From assembly GCA_013368375.1 (NCBI GenBank), contig JAACJP010000001.1:496001-560000 (forward strand): 64,000 bases of DNA. Direction: 5' to 3'. Below the pieces are notes generated by a model. That model saw nothing but the letters and a program-made list of their open reading frames with translations, was not told where the DNA came from and ran no database searches. Of this stretch, positions 1 to 12,570 are shown in pieces. Origin of the DNA: Tricholomella constricta (taxonomy: Eukaryota > Basidiomycota > Agaricomycetes > Agaricales > Lyophyllaceae). Each line of letters begins with the position of its first letter. The stretch's first letter is position 1. Made by a program: the position numbers and the translations under genes.

Positions 1-202
1 TAATGCAGAAAAGACACCAAGTCTGTAATTTCGACGTAACTCGGAATTATCCGTGAGCAAGTTAGTATCTTGGTCGGTTTACACAAATCTCTCTATTTCA
101 TTCCATGTCCTCGACGGGCATCGGCGCTATCTGATTTCGCCTTACCATCCTGCTTTCTCGAAGAATCTCTAATCTACCAGCCTTATAATCGCCCCATACA
201 CT

Positions 203-2048
203 ATGGCTCACTTCCGATGCCCTACGTTTAATAGCCTTAACAGCCATATGCCCAATATGAGTCCTCTGACGCTGGCGTCACACATCAAGACTAGCCGCTC
301 TTCCTCGATATCACCTCTGCAAGCCTCTTCCACAGCCTACACTTTGCTCCCCCAATCTTGCCTCGATGATAACAGCGATTTCCAATCGAACGCTCGAGTT
401 GAGACGATGGAGTCCTCCTTCGGATCTGGCCTACATCTTGCTGGCTTAGGGATAACTCAACCTCAAAGTCACACAAAGGCGGACTCTTCAGGTCTGAGAA
501 ATACTCTCGTGGAACATAAATATCGGCTTATCACTCAGCACAATGGTCTCCAAAGTCGAGTAGGCGATGAACTCCCTCTCCTACAAGACGAACTTGGCTG
601 CCTTTACGAACATCAGATGACGCCATCATGGTCCTTCTCCTCCTTGATGTCAGGAACTGCGTCCGAAACCGTTATCCCGACATGTCCTCTCGGCCAAGAT
701 GCAGCATTGCAGTACCCTGGATTGGGTATTTCAGCGGAAATGGCTTTTGATTCGATCGCTGCTGCTTCTGGAATGCCTGCCGACCTTCTCGCTGCACAGT
801 TATCGGCTACTGCAGACTTGGCGCTTCGATATATGGAACGCGAATCGCTCAGTTCTTTTACTTCCCTTGTGAACTCAGCGTCGACATCGGAGGCATCGCT
901 ACTGGACGAACTTCTCGAGGATCAGGATCAGCAACTGTCCTGGCCAGTCTTGCTGGACTATAGAGGCGATACTACTCCTGGTCCAGAATTTAAAAGGTAT
1001 ACTGAATCGTGGATGGAACCGCCTTTGGGCATCAATCCCGCAGAAATAACGACCGGCGCATTGCATAATTCCGATGTCCTCCTCGAACACCAGGATCTTT
1101 ACCTTCCTTCCGACGCTGGTCCTTCTCGCTTCTCGTCTCACTATTCCTTGAACGAATTTTTCCCACCGATGGAGGAAATCGTGAATGACGATCACTGTGC
1201 CCTTTCGTCCGGCATCCCCGTCAACCCACGAGGCGTTATGGCTTCGGAGAACATTGCATACTACGACTTTCTTTTGCCCACGAAGCTCGAGAGCAACAGC
1301 GACTACGAGTTCTCTGAGGATGGTCACTTCAGCAAAAGTTCTTCTCCATTTCCGAGCCCTCGAAAAAAGAAGCGAGGGCCAACTTCGAAGGGCTCCAAAA
1401 AGCCGACGGTTCGACCTACTGAGGCGATTTCTTTTCATCCTGCACCTGTCAAGCTTGAAGGGCCGTTGCTAGATCTCAATCTCGGTACACCTGTTTTGAA
1501 TGCGCACAAGGGCGTTGACCTCGAGGACCTTAAAGCCAAAGCCGAGCGTTACCGCCATCGCAATCCGGGACGAATGTACGACAACAGCTGGCTAGTGTCT
1601 TTCGCGGGGAAGTTGTCCAATCGTGGAGAACTCGTGAAAGAGTTCCGGTGCTACGTCCATGGGTGTTCCCAGACCAACAAGAGGCGAGATCACATCCTGA
1701 TACACGTCGGTTCTCACTTGGATCAGCGACCGTTTGGATGTTCTTTCTGGTAAGTTGTTTCCAATTTGCCTCAAGAAACAGCTGACAGCGCCCAGTCCAT
1801 CCCAATTCCTTCGCAAGAACGAGTGCAAGCGTCATGAGCTGAGCCATAGCGGCACTAAACCGTATGTCTGCACCATATGTCCCGATACAGCCTTTGTTCG
1901 CCAGGATCTTCTCAAACGGCATACTACGCGGACACATGGGGTTACGACGGCGCGGAAACGCAAAGGACGGGGATCGAAGGGGCAAGAGAAGGAAAACATC
2001 GGGGCTCATCCGTCAAAAAGGGTGAAGAGGGAATGCAACACAGAATAA
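203..2048 (+). CDS. C2H2 zinc-finger transcription factor
   Basis: Predicted nuclear DNA-binding regulator of about 600 residues. Exons are 203-1749 and 1796-2048. The 46-nt intron has a CTGAC branch site and splits the second zinc finger: joining TG|T restores the second cysteine of CSFCPSQF. The C-terminus then carries an atypical finger (FRCYVHGC...HILIHVGSH), a classical finger (CSFC...CKRHELSH) and a third finger (CTICPDTAF...KRHTTRTHG), followed by a basic tail ending in KRVKRECNTE. The N-terminal 450 residues are Ser/Pro-rich and disordered, with a basic patch (PRKKKRGP) that may be a nuclear localisation signal. I see no similarity that gives a specific target. The start is the first ATG of a long open frame. 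Sure of the class, not of the role. Confidence 0.85.
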
Positions 2049-2262
2049 TTGAACACACAAACTATTTACTACTTCTACGTTCTCTGCCGGAATATACAAT
2101 AATACTGGAAATCATGGCGTGCATTGGTCGTCATAGCGGGGTAATTAATTAGATACAAAGCGAAGAACACAGCTGGCGTACGTCTAGCTCAAAGATTAAA
2201 TGAGTCGTCCATTTATAAGTTACGATACTGTCAGTGATACAGGAGAGGTAGTTGTAAATCCA

Positions 2263-5200
2263 TCAGGGCCGCCATACTGAATTTCTAGCTGTGGCGTGAG
2301 TCTGGGTGTTCGTATTCCGAGGGCGAAGGGCTGTGGCTGGTTTGGATGGAGTAACAGGTCGTAACATGGCATCAACATCTGCGCGTCTCATGAACTGTAG
2401 AGGCGTCAATGGGGATCCTTTCGCAGATGGTGAGTTTGACGCGGATTTCATCGAACGGGGGCTCTGTCCGCTAGGTGTTGACAAAGAGAAGGAGGGGACG
2501 AAGGGCATCGTTGGTTCGGGAGTGCGTGGAGGAACGGGTGGTGAGTCGGCTTCAGTTGGTGCCTCGAGAAGCGTAGCTGAGCTGATCCACTTTTCCTCAG
2601 GAGCTCCGGGACGTGGTGGAGATTCGGGGAGAAGTCGGAAGCTATCGGCAAAGTGGTCTTTTATGAACCTGAAGGGGTGGTCAAGATAAGAAACAGAGCG
2701 GGCAGACGAGGGCATACTTCGAAAGTTCACTCCATCCACCTCCCACGCGAACCATCACCGTCTGTGAGCGCAATATCCGACAGAAACAAAGTTTAGGGTC
2801 TTGGTTTCCTATCCAATACTTGCCGCTCTGATCTTTCCACGTTTCCGAGACTCCCTCGATATTGATACCTACCGGCAATTTGTTGACGACATCTCCAACC
2901 GCAACATCCAGTTTGTTCCTCGGATCAGCAACGTAGGTTTTCCTGGGCACCGCAGGCTTCTTCTGTGGCGTCGTGTTCTTGAGCATCGGTGCAAGCGAAG
3001 AGAGGGAATTCCTTGGAGCTCGCGACCAAGTTGACATTGATGTCGAAGAACGAGTGTGAGTTCGAACGGAACGAGAATACGACGATGCATCTGAGCCTGT
3101 GGGCGACGTCGCTCGTGCCTGCTGTGCAGTCTGTGCTCTTGATCGCATAGGTGTGGCAGAAGGATGTCTGACTGGGGTCGAAACAGAATTAGACAGGCTT
3201 GAAGTGCGCTGCCGGGATGCGAAGGTTGAGCCGTAGACTGATGCCCCAAGAGGGCCTGAAACAGCGCGGTTAAAGGATAGGTTAGAAATTTGGCTTGGAG
3301 GACGGCTTTGAGGCTCGGCACCTCCTGAGACGGCACGTCGCGGGGTAGGGTGATTTGGCACAAGAAGTCGTTTTTGTGATGGAGTAGACGATATCGATAA
3401 ATTTGAATACCCAGCGGCCTTTTTAGCGGAGCGAACATTGATAATCGATGCACTGCTATTTCGTCCAGAGCTAGGGCGTGAACTGATTGCACTGGGTGGA
3501 CGAGATTTTTTTCCACCGAGGTGGTCGTGACCCATGTCCTCTAGCTCGCTCCAAGTTTGGAGTATACGCGTCTTTTCCGAGATAGCCCTGGAATCGTTGG
3601 AGACTTTAGCAAACGTTGAAGTCATGCTCTCGATCACACTTCGAGTAAAGTTAAGACGTGCGGTCAACTGCTCTTCCGGTGGTGCGTCGAGCAGGGGTTT
3701 ATGGGAGGATGATAAGATGCCTTTCGGTGGAGCCGGATAGCTGTCGATGTGCTCCAGTAGATCACTCAGAGCTGCATCGCATTTCTGAACGTCATCGGCC
3801 AGGTGTGCCAGCTTTTCGACCCTTTTCATCAGCTCCGTGGAGGCTTCGATTTCCGCTCTGAGCGACCTGAGCTCCACGTCTATGGAAATATCGGGAACAT
3901 GAGCTGGAAGAAGCGAAACGCCCGATGATACACTCGAGAATTCCTTGTTCAGCTTTTTCAGTTGATCCAGGCTGGGGAGCTGAGCAGAGGACTTCTTCGG
4001 GCGAGCGATTTCATTGACACTCATCGAGCGCAAACGCTTCCGGAACGCAAGGATCTGAGCTTGGAGATCACTCATTTCCCTTGTCTTTGAATGATTTTCG
4101 GATGGTCCAATTCGCAGGCCAAAGATATCTGGTATTATTAAGCGAGGAATAAGAGATTAGAGAGGTGACAATGACGACGAAAACCGAAGCCAGTACCTTC
4201 CTCATCTATAGGCCGTGACTTCATACTTGGTGGGGCGGTAGCTGTCAGGTTCGCATGTTCTTTCGCCGATTGATCCTTCTGCCTTCGGTGGTGTTCTGCA
4301 GGTCGTTTTCTTTCCTTTGCCTCAGCTTTAGCCATTTGCTGTTCTGCTTCACGGCGCTGATTGACCTGTCGCTCCTGGTCCAAATGGTTCTTTGTCTCAG
4401 CTTCTGCCCTCTGCCGTCCATGCTCTGCTTTTTCCAAAGCAACTCGCGCCTTCTCCTGGTGTCGTCGTTCCTCAGCCAGCTGTTGCTCCAACCTTTGACG
4501 TTCAAGTTGTTCCGCAGCGATACGGTCGTTTTCTGCCTGCAACCGGAGTTCCTCATCCAGTCGCTGCTGTATCCTCTCCAGTTCGAGATTTTTTGCGGTG
4601 ATGCGGTCCTTCTCAGCCTGAAAACGACGTTCTTCAGCCAACTGCTCCTCGACAAGCCGCAATTTCTCCTCCATTGCGAGACGTTCCTGGTGGAGGCGGG
4701 CCTTTTCAACCTCCTCCGCCGCGATACGATCGATTTCAGCTTGGACCCGTTTTTCATCCGCCAGGCGTTCCTCCTCTAATCGCCGCTGTTCCTCTGCCTC
4801 AGCACGTTCATGCTCTAGCCGTGCCTTTTCAGCTTCTTCGGCGGCAATCCTCTCCTTCTCTACTTGCTGCCGGAGGACTTCTGCTCGCTGCTCGACCTCC
4901 AACCTTTCCTGTTCCTCTCTTTCCAGCCTTTCTCGCTCCATGCGTAACCTTTCGGCTTCCTCAGCTGCGAGGCGATCCCTCTCTGCCAACTGGCGTTGCT
5001 CTTCTGAGATCCGAAGTTTCTCCAGCCTATCCGCTTCAACCTCCTGCTCATGCAATATCGCGTCGATGAAAGTCGAAACATCGCTCTCCCAGGTCTTGAA
5101 GCGAGCTTCCGCATCGTCGACCGCTCTGCGTCGAGCAACGTAGAAGATCTCATACACAGAGGGGTCGTGCGCTCCAGGCGCTGCGTCCATCTTTCGAAGG

Positions 5201-8120
5201 AGATCACGGATAGGCGAGAATGAACGGCCAATCCGCGTGCGATCATTCTGTGTAGGCTCCTTCACGTACTCCAGTAAAGCGCTCAGAGGGCCCGTAGTGT
5301 CCTCGTCCTTGGCTATGATGTCCGACAGGACAGACTTATACCCCGCAAGCTCTTGATTAACCTTGTCAATGTTCGCGACGGTAGTGGTGAGGAGAGCGTC
5401 CAGTTCCTTCGCCATGCGTGCCAGATGGAAATGAGCAAACTTCTGCACTAAGCTCTCCACCTGGCCATTAAGCCTCATTGCGAACGAGTTGCAGTCGGCA
5501 CGAACTCCATCGTCAAGCGCAGCCAGGTCAAACAGTAGCTCGACAGAGGTGGACTGTCCGAGCTTCGTGACTGTTGGGGAGACGCGCCGCCTGCTGAGGG
5601 TCGGACTGACAGAAGCAGAGCTGAGGTGCTGACTGACGAATGGTATTCGATCAGCCATGGCATTTACAAACCTCGTAACCTCGTCGCGCGCCGCTTCAAA
5701 ACCGAATTGCAAGTCGACCTCGGCTTCTGGGACACTACCATTAAGAAGTCGCTCAGCGAGCACTTCGTCCGTGCATGTCTGGATCCGAACCCGTGCGTCT
5801 TCGATGCGCAGCTGAATGTCGTTGAACTCCTCATGGATATCGCTCATGACATCAGCCTGTCTCTGAACAGATTCCAACAAGTCTGCCATTCTCGTCATCC
5901 CTTCCAAGGACATCTTCAAGCCTGAAGATCGTTGCAAGAACCATTGCTTTAGTGGTTCTTCCAGACTTTCACACAGCGAAAGCAAGGGCGCGTCGACTTC
6001 CTGAGCAATATGGGAGCCGAGCTGACGGAGATCTCCCGTGAGTTCAGCATGTGACGTCTCGGTAGGCAAAGGCGTCGTGGGGGGACTCTCTGGTGTAAGA
6101 AGCTCCTTCGTGGCACCTGAAATCTGGCGCCACCGCTTCCTTTCCATCATGTCCGAGATCCTTGACCTGACATCCTCCAAACGGCTCAGATCTTCATCCA
6201 TCACCCCATGCAATCTTCGCGCCTCTCGCAACCGAATTCCTCGCGCTTTCACGTCATCACCAGCCCCTTGAGCTTGATTCTTTAAGGCTTCCAACCGCTT
6301 GAATTCCTCGCTGGCGTTGGCCTTGAACTCCGCATCAATACCAGGACGGTCTAAGGCAAGGATGGCCGGAAGGTAGTCTCGTAGGACGTCGTTCGAGCTT
6401 TCAGCAGCCTGGATATTTTCCTGGAGGATTGAAGGGAGAAGGGCAAGGAATGCAGAGTGGCGGGAGGGTTCCAAACATGCCTCGGACATGAGGTTCGGGG
6501 GAGAGCCATCACCATCTCCAGCGGAGACACCTTCCTGTATACGAGTGATGACACTAATAAAGGTGGTCGACAGTTCCTGGGCTCGAGTCGTTAGATTCTC
6601 TGCACGTTTGACCGCCTCGGAGGCGGCGCGGTACGCCTTAGCTGCAGCGTCAACCTTGTAAGCTATATTCGTGGCGGACGTGATTTCCGAGGCAAGAGAC
6701 TGAGCAAGAAGCTTATTGAATTCCGTCTGGTCACCAAAGAGTGGATGTTCGGGACAAGGGAAGGTGCTTGACAATGAGGCTGGATTACCTCTCAAAGCAA
6801 GCCGTTTAATCAAGGCGTCTGCTCGAGAGACAAAGGAAGCACTTTGGCGAGAGGTAGGATGGTAAAGCTTCGCTGTTTCGATCTCCTCGAAGAGATTCTG
6901 TGCTGACACTTTGTCTTTCATGGTTTCGACGTAAATTTCGTCAGCCCTGTGCTCAGCATATTCAACACGATATTTTACACAAGGACAAGAAGCGGAATGT
7001 ACTTTCTCCATTGCATGACCATATTCATGACAAACTTGCCCAAATTCTCCATGTCTGTGATCCCCTTCTCTTCCAACCTATCCTGCTCATCAAGGAGCTC
7101 ATCGGGAACAGGCTTACGACTGTGATCTATTAGTTTATCAAGCACTTTACCGGCAGCTGATATCTTTCCATGACGAAGGCTCGTCACCCGTCCTGCAAAT
7201 TGGGCAGCATCGCGAGAAAGAAGTTCCGCCAATTTGAAACGAGCACTGCGAGAGAATCCAGCAGAGTTTATGGAGCTGTCTGATGCAGCTGAGGCGAATG
7301 AGGTTACAGAGCTTCGACGTTTGAAATCATGAGGTTCATGAGGTTCATCCACTTGGGGTGGATTCTCATAAACAGACGGACTCCATCGTGCGCGAGTGTC
7401 CAAGAACGTCGCAAGGTCTTCCACAATGTTCCTACGATCAACCCAGGCAGCAATGCGACTCTCCTCCCAAGCCAACCTGATGCCCAAGAGCTCCAAGTTT
7501 TCGGATCGATTGCGCAAGAGATGGAGCAACTTGTCGAGTTCGTAAATGGTCGTAAGCGTGAGTTCAATCACGTCCGTGTCTGCTGGGGACAGATTTCGCT
7601 GCGTCGCAGCTGGTAATTATGATTTAGCTTTCGAGGACGCGTGTGTAACCGATAACTCACCTTTCGTAAGCTGCCTCAGCTTCGTGAGCTCCCCTCTATC
7701 AAATATCTCAGTCTCCTTTTCGATCGCATCGTGTTCCGCAAGCCATTGCTTCAATTGGTCGCGGGTAGCTAAGCCCGGAACATGTTCCGCCGAGGTACGG
7801 ACAGCATCCAACCCGACAAAAACTTCTATTGGCGGCATCTTTGCTAGGAACTGAGAAGGAATAAGCACACAGAAGGCGCATGCCCAGCCAACTTAACGGA
7901 CCTTGATCTTATCTTCTATCCATACTTTCCTCTCACTAAACGTCTGGAGTTCGATGACTTCATGAGTTTCGAGTGCTTGCTCTTCACCAGCAGCTGAAGT
8001 TTCTGAGGGGCTACCTTCAGAAAGGTCGGGCACGGATTCTTGGCTTTGTGGAAGATCGGAGGTAGGCGCCACGGCCGTGCCAGACGACTGGGAGACGTCA
8101 CCAGATGGTGCGACCGACAT
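2263..8120 (-). CDS. GAR (GAS2-related) domain coiled-coil cytoskeletal protein, possibly Kar9-like
   Basis: Six exons (minus strand): 7902-8120, 7661-7850, 7003-7609, 4197-6946, 2718-4128 and 2263-2668, giving 1,860 residues. All joins keep frame, and the last one restores the end of the GAR domain (GGGWSELSKFIKDHF). An acidic N-terminus is followed by a helical region (about 75-900), a Glu/Arg/Gln-rich coiled coil or single alpha helix (about 960-1230) with internal repeats, a Ser-rich linker, the GAR domain (about 1650-1730, with KYWIGNQ and MVRVGGGW motifs) and a disordered tail. GAR domains of the GAS2/spectraplakin family bind microtubules. From memory, fungal GAR proteins often carry a Kar9-type N-terminus, which would fit a spindle-positioning or cortical role, but I could not test that part. 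Confidence 0.85.
4450..4854 (-). repeat. Diverged tandem repeats coding for coiled coil
   Basis: Inside the GAR-domain gene four consecutive units each begin with a [DE]RIxA motif. The first two are 41 residues long (4732-4854 and 4609-4731), the third is 27 (4528-4608) and the fourth about 26. The step from 41 to 27 removes 14 residues, exactly two heptads, so the coiled-coil register is kept. Confidence 0.7.
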
Positions 8121-8441
8121 TGGAAATAAGTGGAATGTGTGATCAGAAAAGGTATGGGATATTCAGTATTTCAAGAAAGAAAGTCGTCCAATGCTCAGCA
8201 TATGGCCCGTGCAGTGAAATCCTAGGCCGAAGACATGCGGAGGAGGTCGTTTAGCAACGAGGCAAGCAGCAGAAAAGACGCGTGAGAAACACGGCAGACG
8301 CGACGGAAATACGGTGGACCATTGACACACTCTTCCACACTGTGTTTCTACATCTTAGCCACATAAATGCAGCTCGCCTGTCATGGTAGCTCAAAGGAAT
8401 ACATTTATTAGTAAAAGTCACAGCGGCGGACAACTCAAGGC
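8121..8441. other. Intergenic, no gene seen
   Basis: This holds the promoter of the GAR-domain gene (left) and the 3' region of the membrane coiled-coil gene (right), both on the minus strand. No ORF with homology, RNA gene or repeat was recognised. Confidence 0.6.
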
Positions 8442-9283
8442 CTAGTACGGGTCAACTTCGTCTACCGACGCGTCGGGCTTATCCGACGATTGCAAGGACG
8501 TGGGACGAACATAAGTAGGACAAGTCAACGTTCGTGTTCACCTCCAATCATCACACTCACTTTGGTATTTGTACGTGGTTCGATGCTCTCCATAATAAGG
8601 GCCAGCGATCTCAAACGATCAATGCCTCGCTGGTCCTTACCTCGCGAAGAAAGCATACCTATCTCCAACTCGATCTCATGCATAAACGCGGCGACATCGG
8701 CTAGGGAGGTCCCCAGTGCGCGCAGGGTCGCGGCTTGGGTCCTGTATGATGCACAGACTTGGTCACCGAATAAGTCTCCGGGAGATGACTGTGGCTACCT
8801 TGAGTTTTGTGTCTCCTCTAACAATTTCTGCAGATCGCCCTTGACCTCGTTCTCGAACATCAATCTGTGGGCTTCCCCTTGGTCGGAGAGCACTTTCTGC
8901 TCTTCCGTCACCTGTATCACCTTCTGCATTGTCCCTCGCAGTTGTTGGATCTCATCTTTCCCGCTCCTTACCTCCCGCCAAGAGAGATTTAGCTCCTGCT
9001 CCAATATCCTGATACTAGTTTGCGTTTTCACCAACTGCTGTCTTAGCGCCGACAGTTGGCGTCTTGCCATTACATAAGGGAAGAGGGTGATTGGAATGAG
9101 GAAGGCAGATACAACTGCGAGATGAGTTAGAGCGCGTGAGGGGCGTCGATCGCGGTTTGCTGGGGCTGTGGACGATGGAGTTGCGGAGCTATTCGCCAGA
9201 TCCACTCCGATATCCTTGTGCAAGATATGTGGATAGAGCGCCAGTTCCGAAGTACTGTTGACTATTGAAGGGAAGTCCATCAT
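8442..9283 (-). CDS. Single-pass membrane protein with coiled coil, unknown function
   Basis: Not recognised. Proposed exons are 8799-9283, 8561-8741 and 8442-8477, giving 233 residues. The 57-nt first intron removes an in-frame TAG, and a GTGAGT donor leads to a short last exon ending DASVDEVDPY. The protein has a disordered N-terminus, one hydrophobic segment at about residues 50-72 (LAVVSAFLIPITLFPYVMA) and then an amphipathic coiled coil with many Gln, Glu and Leu. This layout suits an organelle-membrane tether or assembly factor, but nothing identifies it. The start MMDF is the first ATG of this frame. An ATG at 9374 opens a different frame (MSSRSASSG) and could instead belong to an upstream exon. 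Confidence 0.6.
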
Positions 9284-9530
9284 TAACAGGAAGTGAAGAC
9301 CGTTGAGACTTTCCCAAGGCTGGTACTACCAAGAGTGAAACAGGTCGGCCCGACGAAGCGGAGCGCGACGACATATCATATCAATGAATCAGTCCAAGTG
9401 AATAAAAGATACTACATGATACATCGTCAGAAAGGCAAGAAGAATACACAGAGCGTCAGAAAGCTTGGAATACAGATAGCGAACGATAATAGCAAAAGTA
9501 TGAAATACTAGAAAAATAAAAAAGGCAAGG

Positions 9531-12500
9531 CTAATCCTCGAATCGCAAAATTTGCCACCACTTGCGTTTCTTCTTTTCAGCTGTTAGATCTGGAATGGCG
9601 GGGAGGGACTGTCCACGCTGGTGCTTCGCAAGAGCAGATCTGATCGGTTTAGCGGCCTGTTTGGGTACCTGCTTCGTTAAGGTTTGTTTAGCTGTGGGAT
9701 GGGCAACTTTTCCCTTATTTTTGGGGGGCAATAACCTAGCAAACGACAATGAAATCTTCCAAAAAGAGAAGATGGTGCAGAGTTCGACTCACTCATCCAC
9801 ATGAACAACGTAGTCCATATCCTTCCTGAGCCCGGATTTTGCGATGGAGATCTCTCGCTGGAACCTCAACCGCGTATTGTTGGGAACAAGGACCTTCCGC
9901 CGCCACATCGCCACACTGTTTCCGGTTGGGGATGGTAGATAGACGAAGATGATGACTTGATTGGCTGGATCACAACTGAGAAGTGACTCCTGGAGGATGC
10001 GATCCGTCGTTGCCTGGAGCTCATCGAAGGTCAACCAATCAAAAACGGGCTGATTCGGATGCGTCTCGAGACGAAAAGTGACATTCACAAATAAAGCTCC
10101 TCGTTCTCGGCTCTGCAGAAATTTGTGCAACTGGACAGGTATGATGATCAATGAGGTCGACATCCACACTCGTGTCAGAGACGTACACCGTATGAGCCCA
10201 GGTTGTACTCCATTGCCTGTATCCATGCAAGTACAGCTGAAACCCGCTCATCCTTTTCCGGCGAGAACAGCCAGTGTATCCGATCTCTTGCCTTTCGTTC
10301 CCTCCCGAAGATGGCGCGTTGAACAGGTATGAAAGCAGCATTACGGGATTCGAGAAATTTGACATTCGTATATTCGTCCATCTTATTCGGAGGCACACCG
10401 TTAGTGGCCATTACGTGCGTTCCTTTCATTGCATGTACGAGCGTTTTGGACGGCATGTGGTAGGTCGATTCCGGCTGACTTCCCCCCCAGACATGCTTGC
10501 CCTTTGGATTTGTCTGAGACGGAGCGACATGGTGTTGGCCACGCGATTGCTCCCATTCTTGCTCCTCTTCATCCCAGCCATCATCTTCGTCGCCCCAGCC
10601 GTCGTCCTTCCTCCCCCAGCCGCTGTCCTTTCCCCAACCATCGTTACCAGCATCCCGGCCGTCACCTCCCCACCCATCATTGGCGCTCCAGTCATTAGCA
10701 GAGTCTTTGGTGTTGCTCCAGCTGTTATCGTGGGCTTCCCATCCATCACTCTGGCCCCAGCTTTGATTGCGGTCTCGAGCTGGTTTATCCCAGCCACCTC
10801 CACCTCCACCACCGGCCCACCCGTCATGATCGCCTGCCGCAGAGTTACCCAAGCCATCACCACCTGCAGTACCCCAGCCATCCCTGCCTGCAGCATCACC
10901 CAAGCCATCCCCGCCTGCAGCACCGCCCCAACCTCCGCCTGTAGCACCGCCCCAGCCATCTCCGCCTGCAGCACCACCCCACCCACCTTGCCGTCCGTCA
11001 CCTTTTTGCTTTGGCTGCTTCTTTGATTTCTTTCCACCGTCCATCGGGGCGTGCGGATGGTGCTGGTGATGCGCCATTTGCTGTTTTTGATGAAGTTGGC
11101 CCACTTTCTGGGGATGGTGCCCACGCTGATGTGGGAAGCCAGGTTGGCTCTGAGGCAGTCCGTTAAGCAATGATTTCAAAATCTGAGAGTGCTCCTCTGG
11201 AGAAAGGACAGGCTTGGACCCCGTCCCCATTCCGTTATCAGAGCCCATTGGAGCGAAAGTCACCTTGCTTTGCTTCCTGTGATCATGCCCCCACCCAGGG
11301 GGGCCGTGTGCAGGACGTCCCCACGCATCTGTGGGGCCATAAGTCTCGTCAGATTCACCGTCTTCCGTGTATTCGTCGTCATCTTCGACATCATCATTGG
11401 TAGCCCAAGCCGAAGGGATTGGTTGCTTTCGCGCTGGCGGGGCCCTGGCAGGAGGCGCCTGAGCCCGCCTTCCCCAGTCTTGCCAGGCCTGTCTGGTTTT
11501 TGGTCCAGCAGGCGCGGGCACAGGTTCGGGTGGAGGCTTCGGTTGAGGTTTAGGTGAGCCCCAAGGATCAACATTCTTGGGTTCGCCCCAGGCACTGAGA
11601 GGTTGCGTTGGTGCTCTTTGGGGTGCCTGTGTGGTGGAGGACATCGCTTGCTTCGCCTGAGTCGCCAGATTAGGAGCCCAGTAGTACGATGGCCGATTCG
11701 CGGCACGTGGGTCCGGATTGTGCTGTTCTGGTCTTGCTGGAGCGGTATGTGCACCGCGATTGGCCATCGCGGAGGCTGAGGTATATACCTGCTGAATGAT
11801 AGGCGGGGGGTTTGGGCCCTGATGCTGTGCTGCCCTATGTTGCGCAGCTGACCAGTCATGCTATTATTTGTGAGTAAAGGCCGACATACACGGAAGTAGT
11901 ACTCACCGACTGTGGAGGCTGTGTAGGAGCAGCCGTTGGAGGCTGGGGGGCGACGATTGGGGCAGCAGATGGCGGGGTGAGGATCTGAGCAGGTTGGCTT
12001 GGTGATGGCCATTCCTGGGCAGGCGCTGAAGGTATTTCATTCTGTCCCCAAGACGCATCGTTGTGACCAGCGTCCTTGCCTTCGTCGATGTAGTCATATT
12101 CGCTGCCGCCTGTGCCTCCGGTGTCTCCCCAGCCATCTTTATTATCACTCCATCCTCCTCCTCCTCCGCCGCCGCCGCCGCTGCTTCCACCAGCACCATT
12201 ACCCCATCCATCGTCCTCGGCTGGCGTCCCCGAATGACCTAGATAATTATTGGCGAATTGATTTGGGCATCTCAAGATGATAGTTTTTCAATGTTGTGGT
12301 TGTACACTGACCATGGTCGAAATCGTTCACGTCATCGTTATCGTGTCGTCCATCGTGGTGAGTCGCGTGTTCAACTATCCCAAATGACACTGGAACTGGA
12401 ACTGGAACTGGCAGTGGTTCTGGTTCTGCCTCTGGTGGAGGGGCAGGCGTTGGTTCTCTTGCTGGTGCAGGAGGCGGGGGCGGTGGTGGTGGTGGTATTG

Positions 12501-12570
12501 GCTCCTCCTTTTTCTCTAGTATCTTTTCTTCTGCCTGCTTCGCCTTTCCTTTTGTCTTTTTCGGAGGCAT
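9531..12570 (-). CDS. WG/GW-repeat-rich disordered protein
   Basis: Five exons (12312-12570, 11907-12238, 10187-11860, 9793-10130, 9531-9735) give 935 residues. The N-terminus is Lys-rich, then poly-Pro and PVPV repeats, then a long Gly/Asp/Trp-rich region with about 20 WG or GW dipeptides (DGWG, GGWGG, SGWG). The C-terminal 250 residues look folded (VVDW/FDWL-like segments, RLRFQREISIAKSG, DMDYVVHVDE) and end in a basic tail KKKRKWWQILRFED. Function is unknown. Spaced WG/GW dipeptides in a disordered acidic context resemble Argonaute-hook proteins such as GW182, Tas3 or SPT5L, but the same pattern can arise from low-complexity expansion. Several joins are supported by conserved-looking sequence across them. 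Confidence 0.75.
10800..11010 (-). repeat. Minisatellite in the WG-rich gene
   Basis: Imperfect direct repeats built on cctgcagcaccgcccca and ccagccatcc units encode alternating GGWGGAAGGDG-type stretches. The repeats account for much of the long antisense ORF seen on the plus strand here. Confidence 0.7.

Noticed and set aside
10274..11026. 250-residue plus-strand ORF rich in Ala, Pro and Ile
   Set aside because: It is the complement of the repeat region of the WG-rich gene; the repeats keep all frames open.
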